Shown one piece after another: positions 36,346-46,800 of a stretch of 64,000 nt of DNA. Positions within the stretch are counted from its first letter, which is position 1; each line of letters begins with the position of its first letter. Under the pieces are notes generated by a model. That model was not told the DNA's origin. It ran no database searches and worked only from the letters and a program-made list of their open reading frames with translations. The stretch comes from Pedobacter mucosus (GTDB lineage: Bacteria > Bacteroidota > Bacteroidia > Sphingobacteriales > Sphingobacteriaceae). Position numbers and translations under genes: made by a program. The DNA lies in assembly GCF_022200785.1 (NCBI RefSeq), contig NZ_CP087585.1:3224001-3288000 (forward strand). Direction: 5' to 3'.

Positions 36346-37191
36346 CTAACCTAAATTTAGTCCATCTGGAGCAGAAATTTTGTTCGGCTTGCCCGCACTT
36401 TTTGATTGCTCAACATCATCGAACTCCCAGCCGTTAAGCATTTGGATAGCGTGGTGCGCTGTTAAATCAAACTGAACAGGAACGATCGAAACATAATTAT
36501 GATCTAAAGCCCAAACATCGGTATCTTCTCCTTTATCAAAATTTTGAAAAACTCCCGTTAGCCAATAATATGGACGTTTATAAGGATCAATTCGCTCTTC
36601 AAATTCTTCAGCCCATTTCGCATTTGCTTGTCGGCATATTTTAATTCCTTTTATTCCATCGCCCTTCGGGAAGTTTACATTTAACAAAGTACCTACTGGC
36701 AAACCATTTGCTAAAACCTGTAGACAAATACTTTTTATAAACTTTTTGGTGTGGCTAAAATCAGCATCAGCAGCAAAATCATCCATAGAAAAACCAATTG
36801 AAGGAATTTTTTCTATAGCACCTTCTACAGCGGCAGACATGGTGCCCGAATAAATAACGTTGATGGAGTTGTTAAGTCCGTGGTTAATTCCTGACACGCA
36901 TAAATCAGGTTTTTTTCCTTTGAAAATTTTATTAACGCCTAGTTTAACACAATCTACAGGTGTTCCACTGCATTTATACATTTCAACACCTTCGTAAAGA
37001 TCAACTTTATCAAAACGGATAGGTTTACCGATGGTAATGGCGTGTCCCATCCCACTTTGCGGACTATCAGGCGCAACCACTACAACATGGCCGATCTCCT
37101 GCATTACTTCAATCAGATTTTTTATACCAGTGGCGGTTATTCCATCATCGTTTACAACCAAAATAGTAGGCTTTGTATTTTGCTTCGTCAT
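36346..37191 (-). CDS. surE: 5'/3'-nucleotidase SurE
   Basis: A 281-residue SurE, a metal-dependent phosphatase that removes phosphate from nucleoside monophosphates, acting in the cytoplasm. The metal site is NDDG (D15, D16) in ILVVNDDGITATGI, with further motifs APDSPQSGMGHAIT, CSGTPVDCVKLG and the SGINHGLNNSINVIYSGTMSAA block including the conserved Asn. The C-terminus carries a ~30-residue extension after the usual domain end, without obvious motif. It is the first gene of the surE-lpxB group and is transcribed away from the M16 peptidase, with a 215-bp shared upstream region. Confidence 0.95.
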   Translation of the reverse strand: MTKQNTKPTILVVNDDGITATGIKNLIEVMQEIGHVVVVAPDSPQSGMGHAITIGKPIRFDKVDLYEGVEMYKCSGTPVDCVKLGVNKIFKGKKPDLCVSGINHGLNNSINVIYSGTMSAAVEGAIEKIPSIGFSMDDFAADADFSHTKKFIKSICLQVLANGLPVGTLLNVNFPKGDGIKGIKICRQANAKWAEEFEERIDPYKRPYYWLTGVFQNFDKGEDTDVWALDHNYVSIVPVQFDLTAHHAIQMLNGWEFDDVEQSKSAGKPNKISAPDGLNLG

Positions 37192-37406
37192 GCCGGTAAA
37201 AGTACAGAATATAAAATTTAAGGCCTAAAAAACATCAACATATATAGCACGATCAATATTGACGTAAGTTTTAGTTAAAAAACTGTTAAAAGCATTTCTT
37301 TAACAATGAGAAACCATATATATTTGAAATAATAACTTATTTTTAGCTATTTGGCTGTAACTAAAAGCTACAAAACCTTCTTATCTTCATAATCAAAACC
37401 AACTAA

Positions 37407-40340
37407 ATGAAATTTAAATTATTTACGCTAGCCTGTATTTTAATTTCTAGTTCGTTTGCAAAAGCGCAAACTAGCTATCAATGGAAAACAGGCAATTCTG
37501 GTGGCTTTACCTACAAGTATGTTACCAACGACCCTACAAAAAGCCGTTTCTATACGCTGAAAAATGGCCTAACTGTTATTCTTTCGCAGAATAATAAAGA
37601 ACCAAGTATTACTTATAAAATGGCAATTAGGGCAGGTAGCAACACTGATCCTAGAACAAATACTGGTTTAGCACATTATTTAGAGCATTTATTGTTTAAA
37701 GGAACAGATAAATTTGGAACCTTAGATTACGCAAAAGAAAAGCCACTTTTAGATAAAGTTCAGGCACTTTACGAAACCTATAATAAAACAACGGATCAAG
37801 CGAAACGTAAAGAAATTTATAAAGAAATAGATAAAACTTCTGGTGAAGCATCGAATTATTCTATCGCAAATGAATACGATAAAATGATGAAATCTATAGG
37901 AAGTAACGTTACCAATGCGCATACATCTGTGGAAGAAACGGTTTATGAGGAAGATCTTCCTTCAAATGCAATCGATAAATTTTTATCAGTACAAGCAGAA
38001 CGTTTTCGTGCACCTGTATTTCGTATTTTCCACACGGAATTAGAAGCTGTTTATGAAGAGAAAAACATCGGAATGGATAGCGATCCTCGTAAAATGTACG
38101 AAAAAATGCTGTTCTCCTTATTTCCAACCCATAATTACGGTCAGCAAACAACTATAGGTACCATTGAGCATTTAAAAAATCCATCACTGGTTGAAATAAG
38201 AAAATATTACGATAAATATTATGTGCCTAATAACATGGCTTTAATAATGAGTGGTGATATAAATTACGATGAATTAATTATAAAAATCGATAAAAACTTT
38301 GCTTACATGGTTCCTAAACCATTCGCATTGTATAATCCTGCTGCTGAAAAACCTTTAACGCAGATACAAAAGGTTGATATTTACGGACCAAGTGCCGAAA
38401 GCCTTTATGTTGCTTATCGTGGTTTTGCAGAAAACACCCATCAAAGTTTACTGTTAGATTTAATTGGAAGTATTTTAGCTAACGGCAAAGCCGGATTAAT
38501 GGATATCAACATTAATAAACAACAAAAAATGTTGAGGGCAAGTGCTGGCTATAATCAAATGAAAGATTATGGTATTTTTATTTTATCGGGTTCACCTAAA
38601 ACCGGACAAAGCCTGGAAGAAGCGCAAAAGCTTTTATTGGATCAGGTAGATTTACTTAAAAAAGGTGAGTTTGATGAAAGCTTGATTAAAGCAACTGTTG
38701 CTAATTTAAAACTTGCTGAATTGCAAGGTTTCGATAACAATGATGTTCGTGCAGACGCAACAATGACAGCATTTATTCAAAATCGTGGCACAGAATGGGA
38801 TAAAACGTTAGCATCAACTGATGCGATGGCCAAAGTCACCAAAAAGGAAATTGTAGATTTTGCCAACAAATTTTTCATCAATAATTATGTTGCTGTTTTA
38901 AAACATAAAGGAGAAGATAAAAACATTGTGAAGGTTGAAAAACCAACCATTACTGCAGTTAAAACGAACGTTAATGAAGTTTCTCCATTTACAAAAGGGG
39001 TTATCACCGCACCAGTAAAACCAATTGCGCCTAAGTTTTTAGATTATACTAAAGATCTATCTTTTGGAAAGGCTGGCATTGCTGATGTTATTTCTGTTCA
39101 AAATACAGAAAATGGTATTTTCAGAATGTCATATCGTTTTGATATGGGTTCTTACAATAATAAATTATTGCCTTACGCTTCACAATATTTAACTTTTTTA
39201 AGCACTGATAAATATTCTGCAGAAGAGATAAGTAAAGCTTTTTACAACATTGCTTGTAGCTATAATGTAAATGTTGGTACTGATGTTACAACGGTTTCAA
39301 TTAGTGGTTTGCAGGAAAATTTTGATAAAGCAATTGCCCTTGTAGAAGATGTTTTGGCAAATTGTAAACCAAATGAAAAAGCGCTGGAAGATTTAAAAGG
39401 TAGACTTTTAAAGGCTCGAGAAAACGCTAAATTGAATAAATCATCAATCCTTAGTGGCTTAATGAGTTATGCACAATATGGCACTGATAATCCTTTTAAT
39501 TTCGGCTTAACAAACGAGGAAATTAAGAATATGAAATCAGCTGATTTGATTTCTATTCTACATAATTTAACCAATTATAAACATACCATCACCTATTTTG
39601 GTCCAAAAACTTTAGAGGCTTTTTCTACTGATATTACTAAAGTACATGCATTGCCAAAAGAATTTACCGCATTACCTGCGATAAAAAAATTCGCCTATAC
39701 CAAAACAGATTCTACAAAAGTTTTCTTTGCAGATTATGATATGGTTCAGGCAGAAATTCGTTGGGTGCGTAATGGTGGCTTGTATGATCCAACTAATTCG
39801 GCAAAAATTTCTTTATTCAACAACTATTTTGGAGGAGGAATGGGATCAGTTGTATTCCAAACCATTCGTGAGTCTAAGGCTTTAGCTTACTCTACTTTTG
39901 CGGTTTATTCTTCGCCAAACAGTAAAGACAAAGAAAATTCTGTAGTTGCTTATGTGGGTACGCAAGCAGATAAAATGAATGACGCAGTGGCTGGAATGAA
40001 TGAATTATTAACCACACTACCAGAATCTGATAAATCATTTGACTTATCGAAAAGCAATTCTCTAAATGGAATTGAAACTTCTCGCATCACAAAAGATGGA
40101 ATTATTTATACTTATTTAGCTGATAAAAAATTAGGATTTGATCATGATTCAAGAATTGATGAATACGCAAATCTTAAACCGCTTACTTTTGCTGATGTGA
40201 AGTCATTTCACCAAAGCAATTTATCAGGCAAATCATATAGTTATTGTATCGTAGCATCTGAAAAGAAGATTAATATGGCAGATTTAGCCAAATTTGGTCC
40301 AGTAACTAAACTTAATTTGGAACAGATTTTTGGATATTAG
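37407..40340 (+). CDS. Exported M16-family zinc peptidase (two fused halves)
   Basis: A 977-residue periplasmic or secreted M16 (pitrilysin/insulinase-type) peptidase with signal peptide to about residue 21 (SSFAKAQ). The inverted zinc motif is H90-YL-E93-H94, and the third ligand is among the glutamates of EAVYEEKN (213-218). About 40 residues are inserted between these motifs (LDKVQALYETYNKTTDQAKRKE...), larger than in typical members. The second half (from about 540) is an M16C-type inactive domain, with FGGGMGSVVFQTIRESKALAYSTFA. Role: peptide degradation in the periplasm, substrate unknown. A TATATTTG (37319-37326) in the upstream gap matches the Bacteroidota -7 element, but no good -33 TTG is present. 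It ends before a bidirectional terminator. Confidence 0.92.
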   Translation: MKFKLFTLACILISSSFAKAQTSYQWKTGNSGGFTYKYVTNDPTKSRFYTLKNGLTVILSQNNKEPSITYKMAIRAGSNTDPRTNTGLAHYLEHLLFKGTDKFGTLDYAKEKPLLDKVQALYETYNKTTDQAKRKEIYKEIDKTSGEASNYSIANEYDKMMKSIGSNVTNAHTSVEETVYEEDLPSNAIDKFLSVQAERFRAPVFRIFHTELEAVYEEKNIGMDSDPRKMYEKMLFSLFPTHNYGQQTTIGTIEHLKNPSLVEIRKYYDKYYVPNNMALIMSGDINYDELIIKIDKNFAYMVPKPFALYNPAAEKPLTQIQKVDIYGPSAESLYVAYRGFAENTHQSLLLDLIGSILANGKAGLMDININKQQKMLRASAGYNQMKDYGIFILSGSPKTGQSLEEAQKLLLDQVDLLKKGEFDESLIKATVANLKLAELQGFDNNDVRADATMTAFIQNRGTEWDKTLASTDAMAKVTKKEIVDFANKFFINNYVAVLKHKGEDKNIVKVEKPTITAVKTNVNEVSPFTKGVITAPVKPIAPKFLDYTKDLSFGKAGIADVISVQNTENGIFRMSYRFDMGSYNNKLLPYASQYLTFLSTDKYSAEEISKAFYNIACSYNVNVGTDVTTVSISGLQENFDKAIALVEDVLANCKPNEKALEDLKGRLLKARENAKLNKSSILSGLMSYAQYGTDNPFNFGLTNEEIKNMKSADLISILHNLTNYKHTITYFGPKTLEAFSTDITKVHALPKEFTALPAIKKFAYTKTDSTKVFFADYDMVQAEIRWVRNGGLYDPTNSAKISLFNNYFGGGMGSVVFQTIRESKALAYSTFAVYSSPNSKDKENSVVAYVGTQADKMNDAVAGMNELLTTLPESDKSFDLSKSNSLNGIETSRITKDGIIYTYLADKKLGFDHDSRIDEYANLKPLTFADVKSFHQSNLSGKSYSYCIVASEKKINMADLAKFGPVTKLNLEQIFGY

Positions 40341-40386
40341 GGAGAGTAAAGATTAAGGAGCAAGGATTAAAGACCATAGCTTAAAT

Positions 40387-40428
40387 AAAAAAAGGCGATT
40401 TTCGGAAACGGAAATCGCCTTTTTTGTT
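40387..40428. terminator. Bidirectional terminator between convergent genes
   Basis: GGCGATTT (40394-40401) pairs with AAATCGCC (40412-40419), with A-runs before and T-runs after, so it can serve both the M16 gene (plus) and the glycosidase-like gene ending at 40510 (minus). Confidence 0.85.
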
Positions 40429-40509
40429 TTTTGCTTGTGCTTGTTTATAACGAGTGTTTAAATAGCAAAGCGATTCTATCGCTGCTATTAAAGCTTGGTA
40501 CAATAGCAA

Positions 40510-42222
40510 TTATTTCTTCATGTAATCTATCACGATTCCATTAGCCAATAACTTACCTTTTGAAAGTGTAATTTTACTTTTAACGGGCGTTTCAACAACG
40601 ATAACCGAATTATTCCCTGCAATTTTTAAACTACTCTTCCCAGAAACATTTCTTGCAACAAACTTTTGCGCAAGCGCATCATAAAGATCAACTCGCATGC
40701 TACTTTTAATTACATAAACCACAGATTTTTCCTGTTTGTAGGGATTGTATATTAAGTAGCTTGGATAAGCATTATTTTTATAAAAATCAGTTGCCAAAAG
40801 ATCGAGTTTTAATACTCCATTGATATTGGTTTTTTCAACAATAGCACCAAAAATACCAACGTGGCCACTTCCATAAACACTAAATTGAGAAACGTTGGGA
40901 TTTTTACCTGGCACCCATTTAGGTCCATCGCCTTGAGCAACCGGACCTTTTTTATCTAGATATAAAGAATCGAATGTAGAAGTTTTTGCAAAACCCTCAT
41001 AAGCAATTACACCTTTTGTTACCTCCGCTAAATCAGGAATTGCTTGATGATCTCTTGGCGCATATTGCGGATAAAATAATCGGGAAGCATTAACAGCATT
41101 CAGCATCCATTTCCCAATGGCATTTGCATAAGCCGGATCATAACGAACAGTTGGAATTAGTGGCCAGGCAGCATCAAAAGTGTTCATTAAAAAACCATAA
41201 CCACCATGATCTACGGTACTCCCTACTACGCCAGAAATATCGTAACCATTCCATTTACCAGTTAAAACGCCCCAACCTTCCCGGCAAACAGCGGTACCAT
41301 CAAATGTCCAACCCATTAATTTTTGCACATCAAAATGAGTCCCCTGTTCTACATTCATCCTGGCAGCCAAATATGCACCGAAAGGCATCAATAACTCGTA
41401 AGTAGGATTTATTGTATTGCTTTCCAGAGCGGTCATGGCACTTATTGCACCTTTTAGATAACGTTTATCACCAAACTTTTTATAGGCAGCATACAAAACC
41501 CACGCATGTCCGGCAGCGGCATCTTGCTGCGCACAAATCTGGTTTTTCATAGGTTTCATTTGCCCGTAATCAAAATAAGAATAATTGTAATTGCCTTTTA
41601 ATATTGAATCGGCTTTATAAAATTTTTCTGCAATACTTTTCGCAATCCAATCAAAATCTTTTTCATTTGGGTACTTGTCATAAACAGCATAAAAAAGCAA
41701 ATTTGGATACACATCATACCACCAATCTCTGCCGTAGCCACCACCTAAAAGCGCCACTTCTGGTGCCGTATTATTCATCATGATATTCCATTTGGTATCC
41801 CGATTAAAATAATTTTTAAGCATCGAAACGTAGTTCAATCCTTTTTGATTGCTTTTATCAAGGCCAATTAAACTAGCACCTAAAACAGAACCCATGTTTG
41901 CTAAGGCCTCGTGAAACATCCCTTTATTGTTTTGTTTGCCTTGCCTTACATCGCCCACAGCAGTATAAATCCCCATTACTGGCTGCGCAAAATTCTTATT
42001 AGTACTATCCATCCATACCATGGGCCAATATTTACCCTTTGCATTAAAATCGTAAATGGTTTTATCGAAATTTTGGGCCATTAATTTCCAATCGATAATG
42101 TTTAATGGCTGAGGAAGGTTTGCCATCTCATCTACTCTCTTTAAATTAATTTGCTTTACTTGTGCATAGCTAAAGGCATAAATAAAGAAAAACGCAAGCG
42201 CTAAAAAGTGTTTAAGTCTCAT
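40510..42222 (-). CDS. Exported putative (alpha/alpha)-barrel glycosidase, family unassigned
   Basis: A 570-residue exported protein (signal peptide to about residue 20, AFSYAQ). The middle is helical and rich in aromatic and glycine motifs typical of alpha/alpha-barrel glycan enzymes: GGGYGRDWWYDVYPNLLFYAVYDKYPNEKDFDWIAK, QQDAAAGHAWVLYAAYKKFGDKRYL, FDGTAVCREGWGVLTG, GSTVDHGGYGFLMNTFDAAWPLIPT and ASRLFYPQYAPRDHQ. The last ~120 residues form a beta-rich tail. Candidate acids cannot be assigned from sequence alone. It is 99 bp or more downstream of GH130 on the same strand, so the two may form one unit handling a mannoside. No name should be trusted without a structure search; a lyase is a second possibility. 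Confidence 0.5.
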   Translation of the reverse strand: MRLKHFLALAFFFIYAFSYAQVKQINLKRVDEMANLPQPLNIIDWKLMAQNFDKTIYDFNAKGKYWPMVWMDSTNKNFAQPVMGIYTAVGDVRQGKQNNKGMFHEALANMGSVLGASLIGLDKSNQKGLNYVSMLKNYFNRDTKWNIMMNNTAPEVALLGGGYGRDWWYDVYPNLLFYAVYDKYPNEKDFDWIAKSIAEKFYKADSILKGNYNYSYFDYGQMKPMKNQICAQQDAAAGHAWVLYAAYKKFGDKRYLKGAISAMTALESNTINPTYELLMPFGAYLAARMNVEQGTHFDVQKLMGWTFDGTAVCREGWGVLTGKWNGYDISGVVGSTVDHGGYGFLMNTFDAAWPLIPTVRYDPAYANAIGKWMLNAVNASRLFYPQYAPRDHQAIPDLAEVTKGVIAYEGFAKTSTFDSLYLDKKGPVAQGDGPKWVPGKNPNVSQFSVYGSGHVGIFGAIVEKTNINGVLKLDLLATDFYKNNAYPSYLIYNPYKQEKSVVYVIKSSMRVDLYDALAQKFVARNVSGKSSLKIAGNNSVIVVETPVKSKITLSKGKLLANGIVIDYMKK

Positions 42223-42321
42223 ATGAAATTTGGTTAGTTTTTTTTATTAAGCCTCACTGGTACTAAATATTTAACGGCAGATCGCAATTAAAGCATTATC
42301 GCTATAAATGCATTAAGCTTG

Positions 42322-43371
42322 CTATTTATATTTTAATAATGACAAAATATTTTGAATTGAAAATTTGGCGCCACAAACAAATTCATCAGCTGCGCCATAG
42401 TAAATGGTAAGTTCATCACCTTTAATAATATGCCCATTTGTAAAAACAACCTGACCAAAAAAACCACACATTTCATACTCAGCAATGGGTTTCATAATCG
42501 GCTCGTCGCATTGCGCAATTACTTTCGATGGATCATTTAAATCCATTAAAAAAGCACCCAAACAATACTGGTGTTTTTTGTTTGCACCATGATAAATTTC
42601 TAGCCAGCCTTTTTCAGTTTTGATTGGGGCTGCACCTGCCCCAACGCGTTTGCTATCCCAATTATTTTTTCGGGTTTTAACTAAACATTTATGATTTCCC
42701 CAATGGATACCGTCTGGAGATTCGGCTAACCAGATGTAATTTCCGCCTAAATCTACACTACTTGGTCGATGTAAAGTGTAAAATTTTCCGTTAATTTTTT
42801 CTTCAAACAAAGCACAATCCTTATTATGCGGTGGCATAATCATTCCATGCTTTTCAAATGTTTTCCAATCTTTTGTGGTACGCATGCCAACACCAACGCC
42901 GTGATCAGAAACAGCGGTAAAAGTGAGGTAATAAGTTTCATCAATTAAGGCAACGCGACAATCCTCAATTCCAAAATTTTCATCTGGTCCTTCGCCTTGC
43001 AATATTGGATAGCCATCTGGCTGATAAAAGTTTATGCCATCATCACTACAAACTAATCGTAAATGCGAAAGTGTAGTTAAATAATCTACTCCTTTATAAG
43101 TAATCACCCGAGGATCTGTTGCAATTAATTCAGGATCATTTTCCTTTATTTCGATAATTTCTATTCCATCACCTTTCAATACTGGAAATGAAATGATGCC
43201 ATCAACTTGTGCAGGCCGTTCCGCCACCCGAATGAGTAGCCAAGTTTTATTTTGAAAAGTAAAAACACCTGGATTTAGCAAACAGGCAATTTCTAACCCT
43301 GGCCTACTTGGGGCTAAATCTTTTGGCGATAATAGTGGGTTTTCAGAAAATCTTATTGCAGTGTTTACCAT
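42322..43371 (-). CDS. GH130-family beta-mannoside phosphorylase or hydrolase
   Basis: A 349-residue GH130 protein, intracellular as no signal is present with the ATG at 43371. A longer frame to 43479 begins with a hydrophobic stretch rich in Leu and Phe, but MVNTAIRFSENPLLSPKDL begins the conserved domain. Five-bladed propeller motifs are visible: LNPGVFTFQNKTWLLIRV, LSHLRLVCSDDGINF, FGIEDCRV with D137 as the likely acid, HNKDCALFEE, YTLHRP and LEIYHG. GH130 enzymes phosphorolyse or hydrolyse beta-mannosides such as Man-beta-1,4-GlcNAc. Together with the GH92/GH76 region it would complete degradation of N-glycan or mannan, but it lies outside the operator-bearing units, so this is inference. 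Confidence 0.93.
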   Translation of the reverse strand: MVNTAIRFSENPLLSPKDLAPSRPGLEIACLLNPGVFTFQNKTWLLIRVAERPAQVDGIISFPVLKGDGIEIIEIKENDPELIATDPRVITYKGVDYLTTLSHLRLVCSDDGINFYQPDGYPILQGEGPDENFGIEDCRVALIDETYYLTFTAVSDHGVGVGMRTTKDWKTFEKHGMIMPPHNKDCALFEEKINGKFYTLHRPSSVDLGGNYIWLAESPDGIHWGNHKCLVKTRKNNWDSKRVGAGAAPIKTEKGWLEIYHGANKKHQYCLGAFLMDLNDPSKVIAQCDEPIMKPIAEYEMCGFFGQVVFTNGHIIKGDELTIYYGAADEFVCGAKFSIQNILSLLKYK

Positions 43372-43459
43372 GATTGTTAAAAAATAAATTGCCAGCTTAA
43401 TCGTATTTGCTAAGTATAAATTTAAATTAAAAAATCCCCAAAGCCACTGTAAATACCCT

Positions 43460-43500
43460 AAAAAAAAAAAGGCAATCAATAATTGATTGCCTGTTTTTTT
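43460..43500. terminator. Hairpin terminator between CsbD-like gene and GH130
   Basis: AGGCAATCAA (43470-43479) pairs with TTGATTGCCT (43483-43492), flanked by a 10-A run and an 8-T run. It most likely ends the minus-strand csbD-like transcript. Confidence 0.85.
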
Positions 43501-43512
43501 TTGTGAACGAAC

Positions 43513-43698
43513 CTATAAAGAGTTAATCCATTTAACTAGTTCGTCTCTTCCTTTGCCGGTTTTCTGCTGAAGTTTTCCCAATAATTCATCATCTTTTCCT
43601 TCTTCGTGAGCTAAATCATCTTCGGTCAAATCTCCATATGCTTGTTTAACCTTTCCTTTTAATTCATTCCACTTTCCTTTTATTTCTAACTTATCCAT
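43513..43698 (-). CDS. CsbD-family small stress-response protein
   Basis: A 61-residue hydrophilic protein matching the CsbD family across its length: [27 protein letters not shown] then a helical tail. CsbD-like proteins are general-stress proteins whose molecular role is unknown. It is monocistronic: a terminator follows 20 bp after its stop, and the upstream gap is shared with the divergent SusC at 43896. No link with the SusCD pair is seen. Confidence 0.9.
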   Translation of the reverse strand: MDKLEIKGKWNELKGKVKQAYGDLTEDDLAHEEGKDDELLGKLQQKTGKGRDELVKWINSL

Positions 43699-43895
43699 GA
43701 CTTAGTGTTTTATATTTTTGAATACAAAATTGTTTAAAATATAACAACATCACTTAAAAAATGTTTACGCGAACTATATTTCATGATGGTTTATATAAAA
43801 TTGTGATATTTCTGATAAATGTTCTAAAAAAATTTATACTTTAATATTAACTCCAAATCCCTAATCAAACATTTACTAACTAAAACTAAAATTTG

Positions 43896-46800
43896 ATGAA
43901 AAAACTACTTTTAAGTATGATTTTATCTTTCGGTTTAATTTCATTTGCTTTCGCACAAGGCAAAGTTATTCGCGGAAAGGTTACCTCAAATAACGCTGAA
44001 CCATTGCCTGGGGTAAGTGTATTTGTAAAAGGCTCGCCTGGTTCTGGCACGCAAACAGATGCAACAGGTGCATATACATTAACGGCTTCAGATGAAGCAA
44101 AGACGCTCGTTTTCACTTTCATAGGTTTTCAAACAAAGGAAGTTGCCATAACAGGAACAACGATTAATACAAGCCTCGCAGAAGAGAACACAACACTTTC
44201 TGATGTAGTGGTGGTTGGTTATGGTACGCAAAACAGAAGAGACGTAACTGGATCAATCGCTAGAGTTACAGCCGCAGACATGAAAAATTTGCCCCTTACT
44301 ACTATAGAAAGTGCATTGCAAGGTAAGGCTCCTGGAGTTTTTATAAACTCTGGTAGTGGAAAACTTGGTCAGGCGCTTCAAATTCGAGTTCGAGGCATTT
44401 CTTCTATTTCCGCCAGTAATCAACCTTTATTTGTAATTGATGGTGTTCCAATTGTTAGCGATGCTTTAGGTACCTATACGGAAGCTGATAATCCCTTAGC
44501 TGCAATTAGTCCAGACGATATTGAATCTATGGAAGTATTAAAAGATGCCGCTTCTGCTGCTATTTATGGCGCAAGAGGATCAAATGGCGTTGTATTAATT
44601 ACGACAAAGAAAGGTAAAGCAGGTAGAACGAATATCGATTTCGGCTATTATGCAGGTTTCAGTGATCCAACAAGAAAAGGAGAATTCTTGAATGCCGCAC
44701 AATACAAACAATTAATGGAAGAATCTTTCAAGAATATACAATATGATGGTTACAACAACTCATCTGAATTGTGGGAAGATTATACCGGAACAACAGATTG
44801 GGATGGAAATACTGATAATAGTTGGGTAGACGCCTCTTTTAGGAGAGGGCATGTTCAACAATATAACATCAACATAAACGGCGGTGATGCCAAAACACGC
44901 TTCTTACTCTCGGGAAATTACAGCAATAACGATGGAATTATTGTAAGCAACCGATATGTTAGAACGGGCGGCAGAATGAGTTTGGATCATACGGTGTCAA
45001 AAATTTTAGATGTTGGTGGTGCTATCAATATTTCAAAAGTGGATAACTTTCGTATTCCTACTGATAATGCATTTTCAAACCCATTGCAGCTAAATGCATT
45101 GCCTCCAATTCAACCGATTTACGATGCATCAGGAGAATTAAATAACAATACGGTTTACTATAATTCGCTAATTGATATAGCCAACGGAAGCAATTTATCT
45201 ACAACTTACAGAACCTTTGCAAATGCTTATGCAAGTTTAAAATTTACGCCAGATTTAACCTTTAGAAGTGAGTATGGCTTTGATTTTAATAGCCTTGAAG
45301 AAGAGCAATACTTAGGATCAAAAACGCAAGATGGAGGTGGTACAGGTGGATACGGCAATGACTACAATGCAAAATCTATAAACTTCAACACCAACAATAC
45401 GTTAACCTATAATAAGGTTTTTAACCAAAAACATAGTTTAAATGTATTGGGCGGTTTCACTTTTCAAGATACTAAGTTTAGATATGGAACAGTTACCGGA
45501 ACCGGATTTCCATCAGATCGGTTTGTTAAAATTGAAAGTGCTGCAACCATTTCAGCAGGAAGTTCTTTTGAGACTGAATATTCCTTCGTATCATACCTTG
45601 CCAGGGTAAATTATAAATATGATGATAAATACTTAATAAGCGCATCAGTAAGAACAGATGGTTCTTCCAGATTTGGTTCGAATAACAGATACGGAACTTT
45701 CCCTGCTGCATCTTTAGGTTGGATTGCCACGAATGAAGATTTTTTAAAATCCAGTTCTTGGTTAAGCTTATTAAAAGTTAGGGGCAGTTATGGGCTAACA
45801 GGTAACGCTGAGATTGGAAATTTTGCTTCAAGAACACTTTATGGTGGCGTAAATTATGCAGGTACCGCGGGTACTTTGCCAAATCAATTGGGAGATCCAA
45901 ATTTGACTTGGGAAAATACTTCAAACTTTAACATTGGTATTGATTTCGGATTTTTATCAGATAGAATTACGGGTACCATCGAGGCCTATAAGAAAAAGAC
46001 AACAGATTTATTGTTAAATGTGCCTATCCCTGCAACTAACGGTTTCACTTCAATAACTCAAAATATTGGTGATATGCAAAATAAAGGATTGGAATTTTCT
46101 TTAAATACAAGAAACTTTGTTGGCGCTTTTACCTGGAGCACCTCGTTCAACATTGCTTTTAATAGAAATAAAATACTTCGCCTGGTTGATGGTCAGCCAA
46201 TATTTACAGGTGGTAGATTTTTAGGTAGAATAGCAGAAGGCGAACCTTTTGGTTATTTCTACGGCAAGGCTTATGCTGGTGTAGATGGAAACAATGGTGA
46301 TGCCATTTATTATGTAGATGCGAGTCGCACGGCTACAACCAATGATTATAATGTTGCACAAAATCAAAAAATTGGAGATCCAAATGCTAAATATTATGGT
46401 GGTTTTGGAAATCGTTTCACTTTTAAAAACTTTGATTTAGATATTCAAACTCAATTTGTTCAAGGCAACGACATTTACAATATGGCTGGCGGTTTCCAAT
46501 CTGCAAATGGAGATTATTTCGACAATCAAACCATTGATCAAATGAATTACTGGACAACTTCTAACAGCGTAACTTCGATACCTCAGCCGCGGTTTGATTC
46601 TGCAAATGGAACAAGACCATCATCGAGGTATATTCAGGATGGTTCATATTTAAGGGTTAAAAGTGTAGTATTAGGTTATAATATTCCAAAAGCATTAATT
46701 TCAAAGTACAAATTGCAAAATGTTAGAATTTATGCTTCTGCGCTTAACCTTTTTACGATAACCGGATATAATGGTTACGATCCAGAGGTTAATACACCTG

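Noticed and set aside
37319-37326. TATATTTG as the M16 gene promoter
   Set aside because: It matches the -7 element but has no TTG at the expected -33 position; too weak for a separate call, kept in the gene entry only.
43371-43479. Longer start of the GH130 gene with a hydrophobic leader
   Set aside because: The leader has no signal cleavage logic, GH130 enzymes are mostly cytoplasmic, and the ATG at 43371 begins the conserved domain.
43886-44122. A 78-residue minus-strand frame opposite the start of the SusC at 43896
   Set aside because: It lies fully on the strand opposite a well-supported SusC gene, with no family signal; it is a shadow of the coding sequence.
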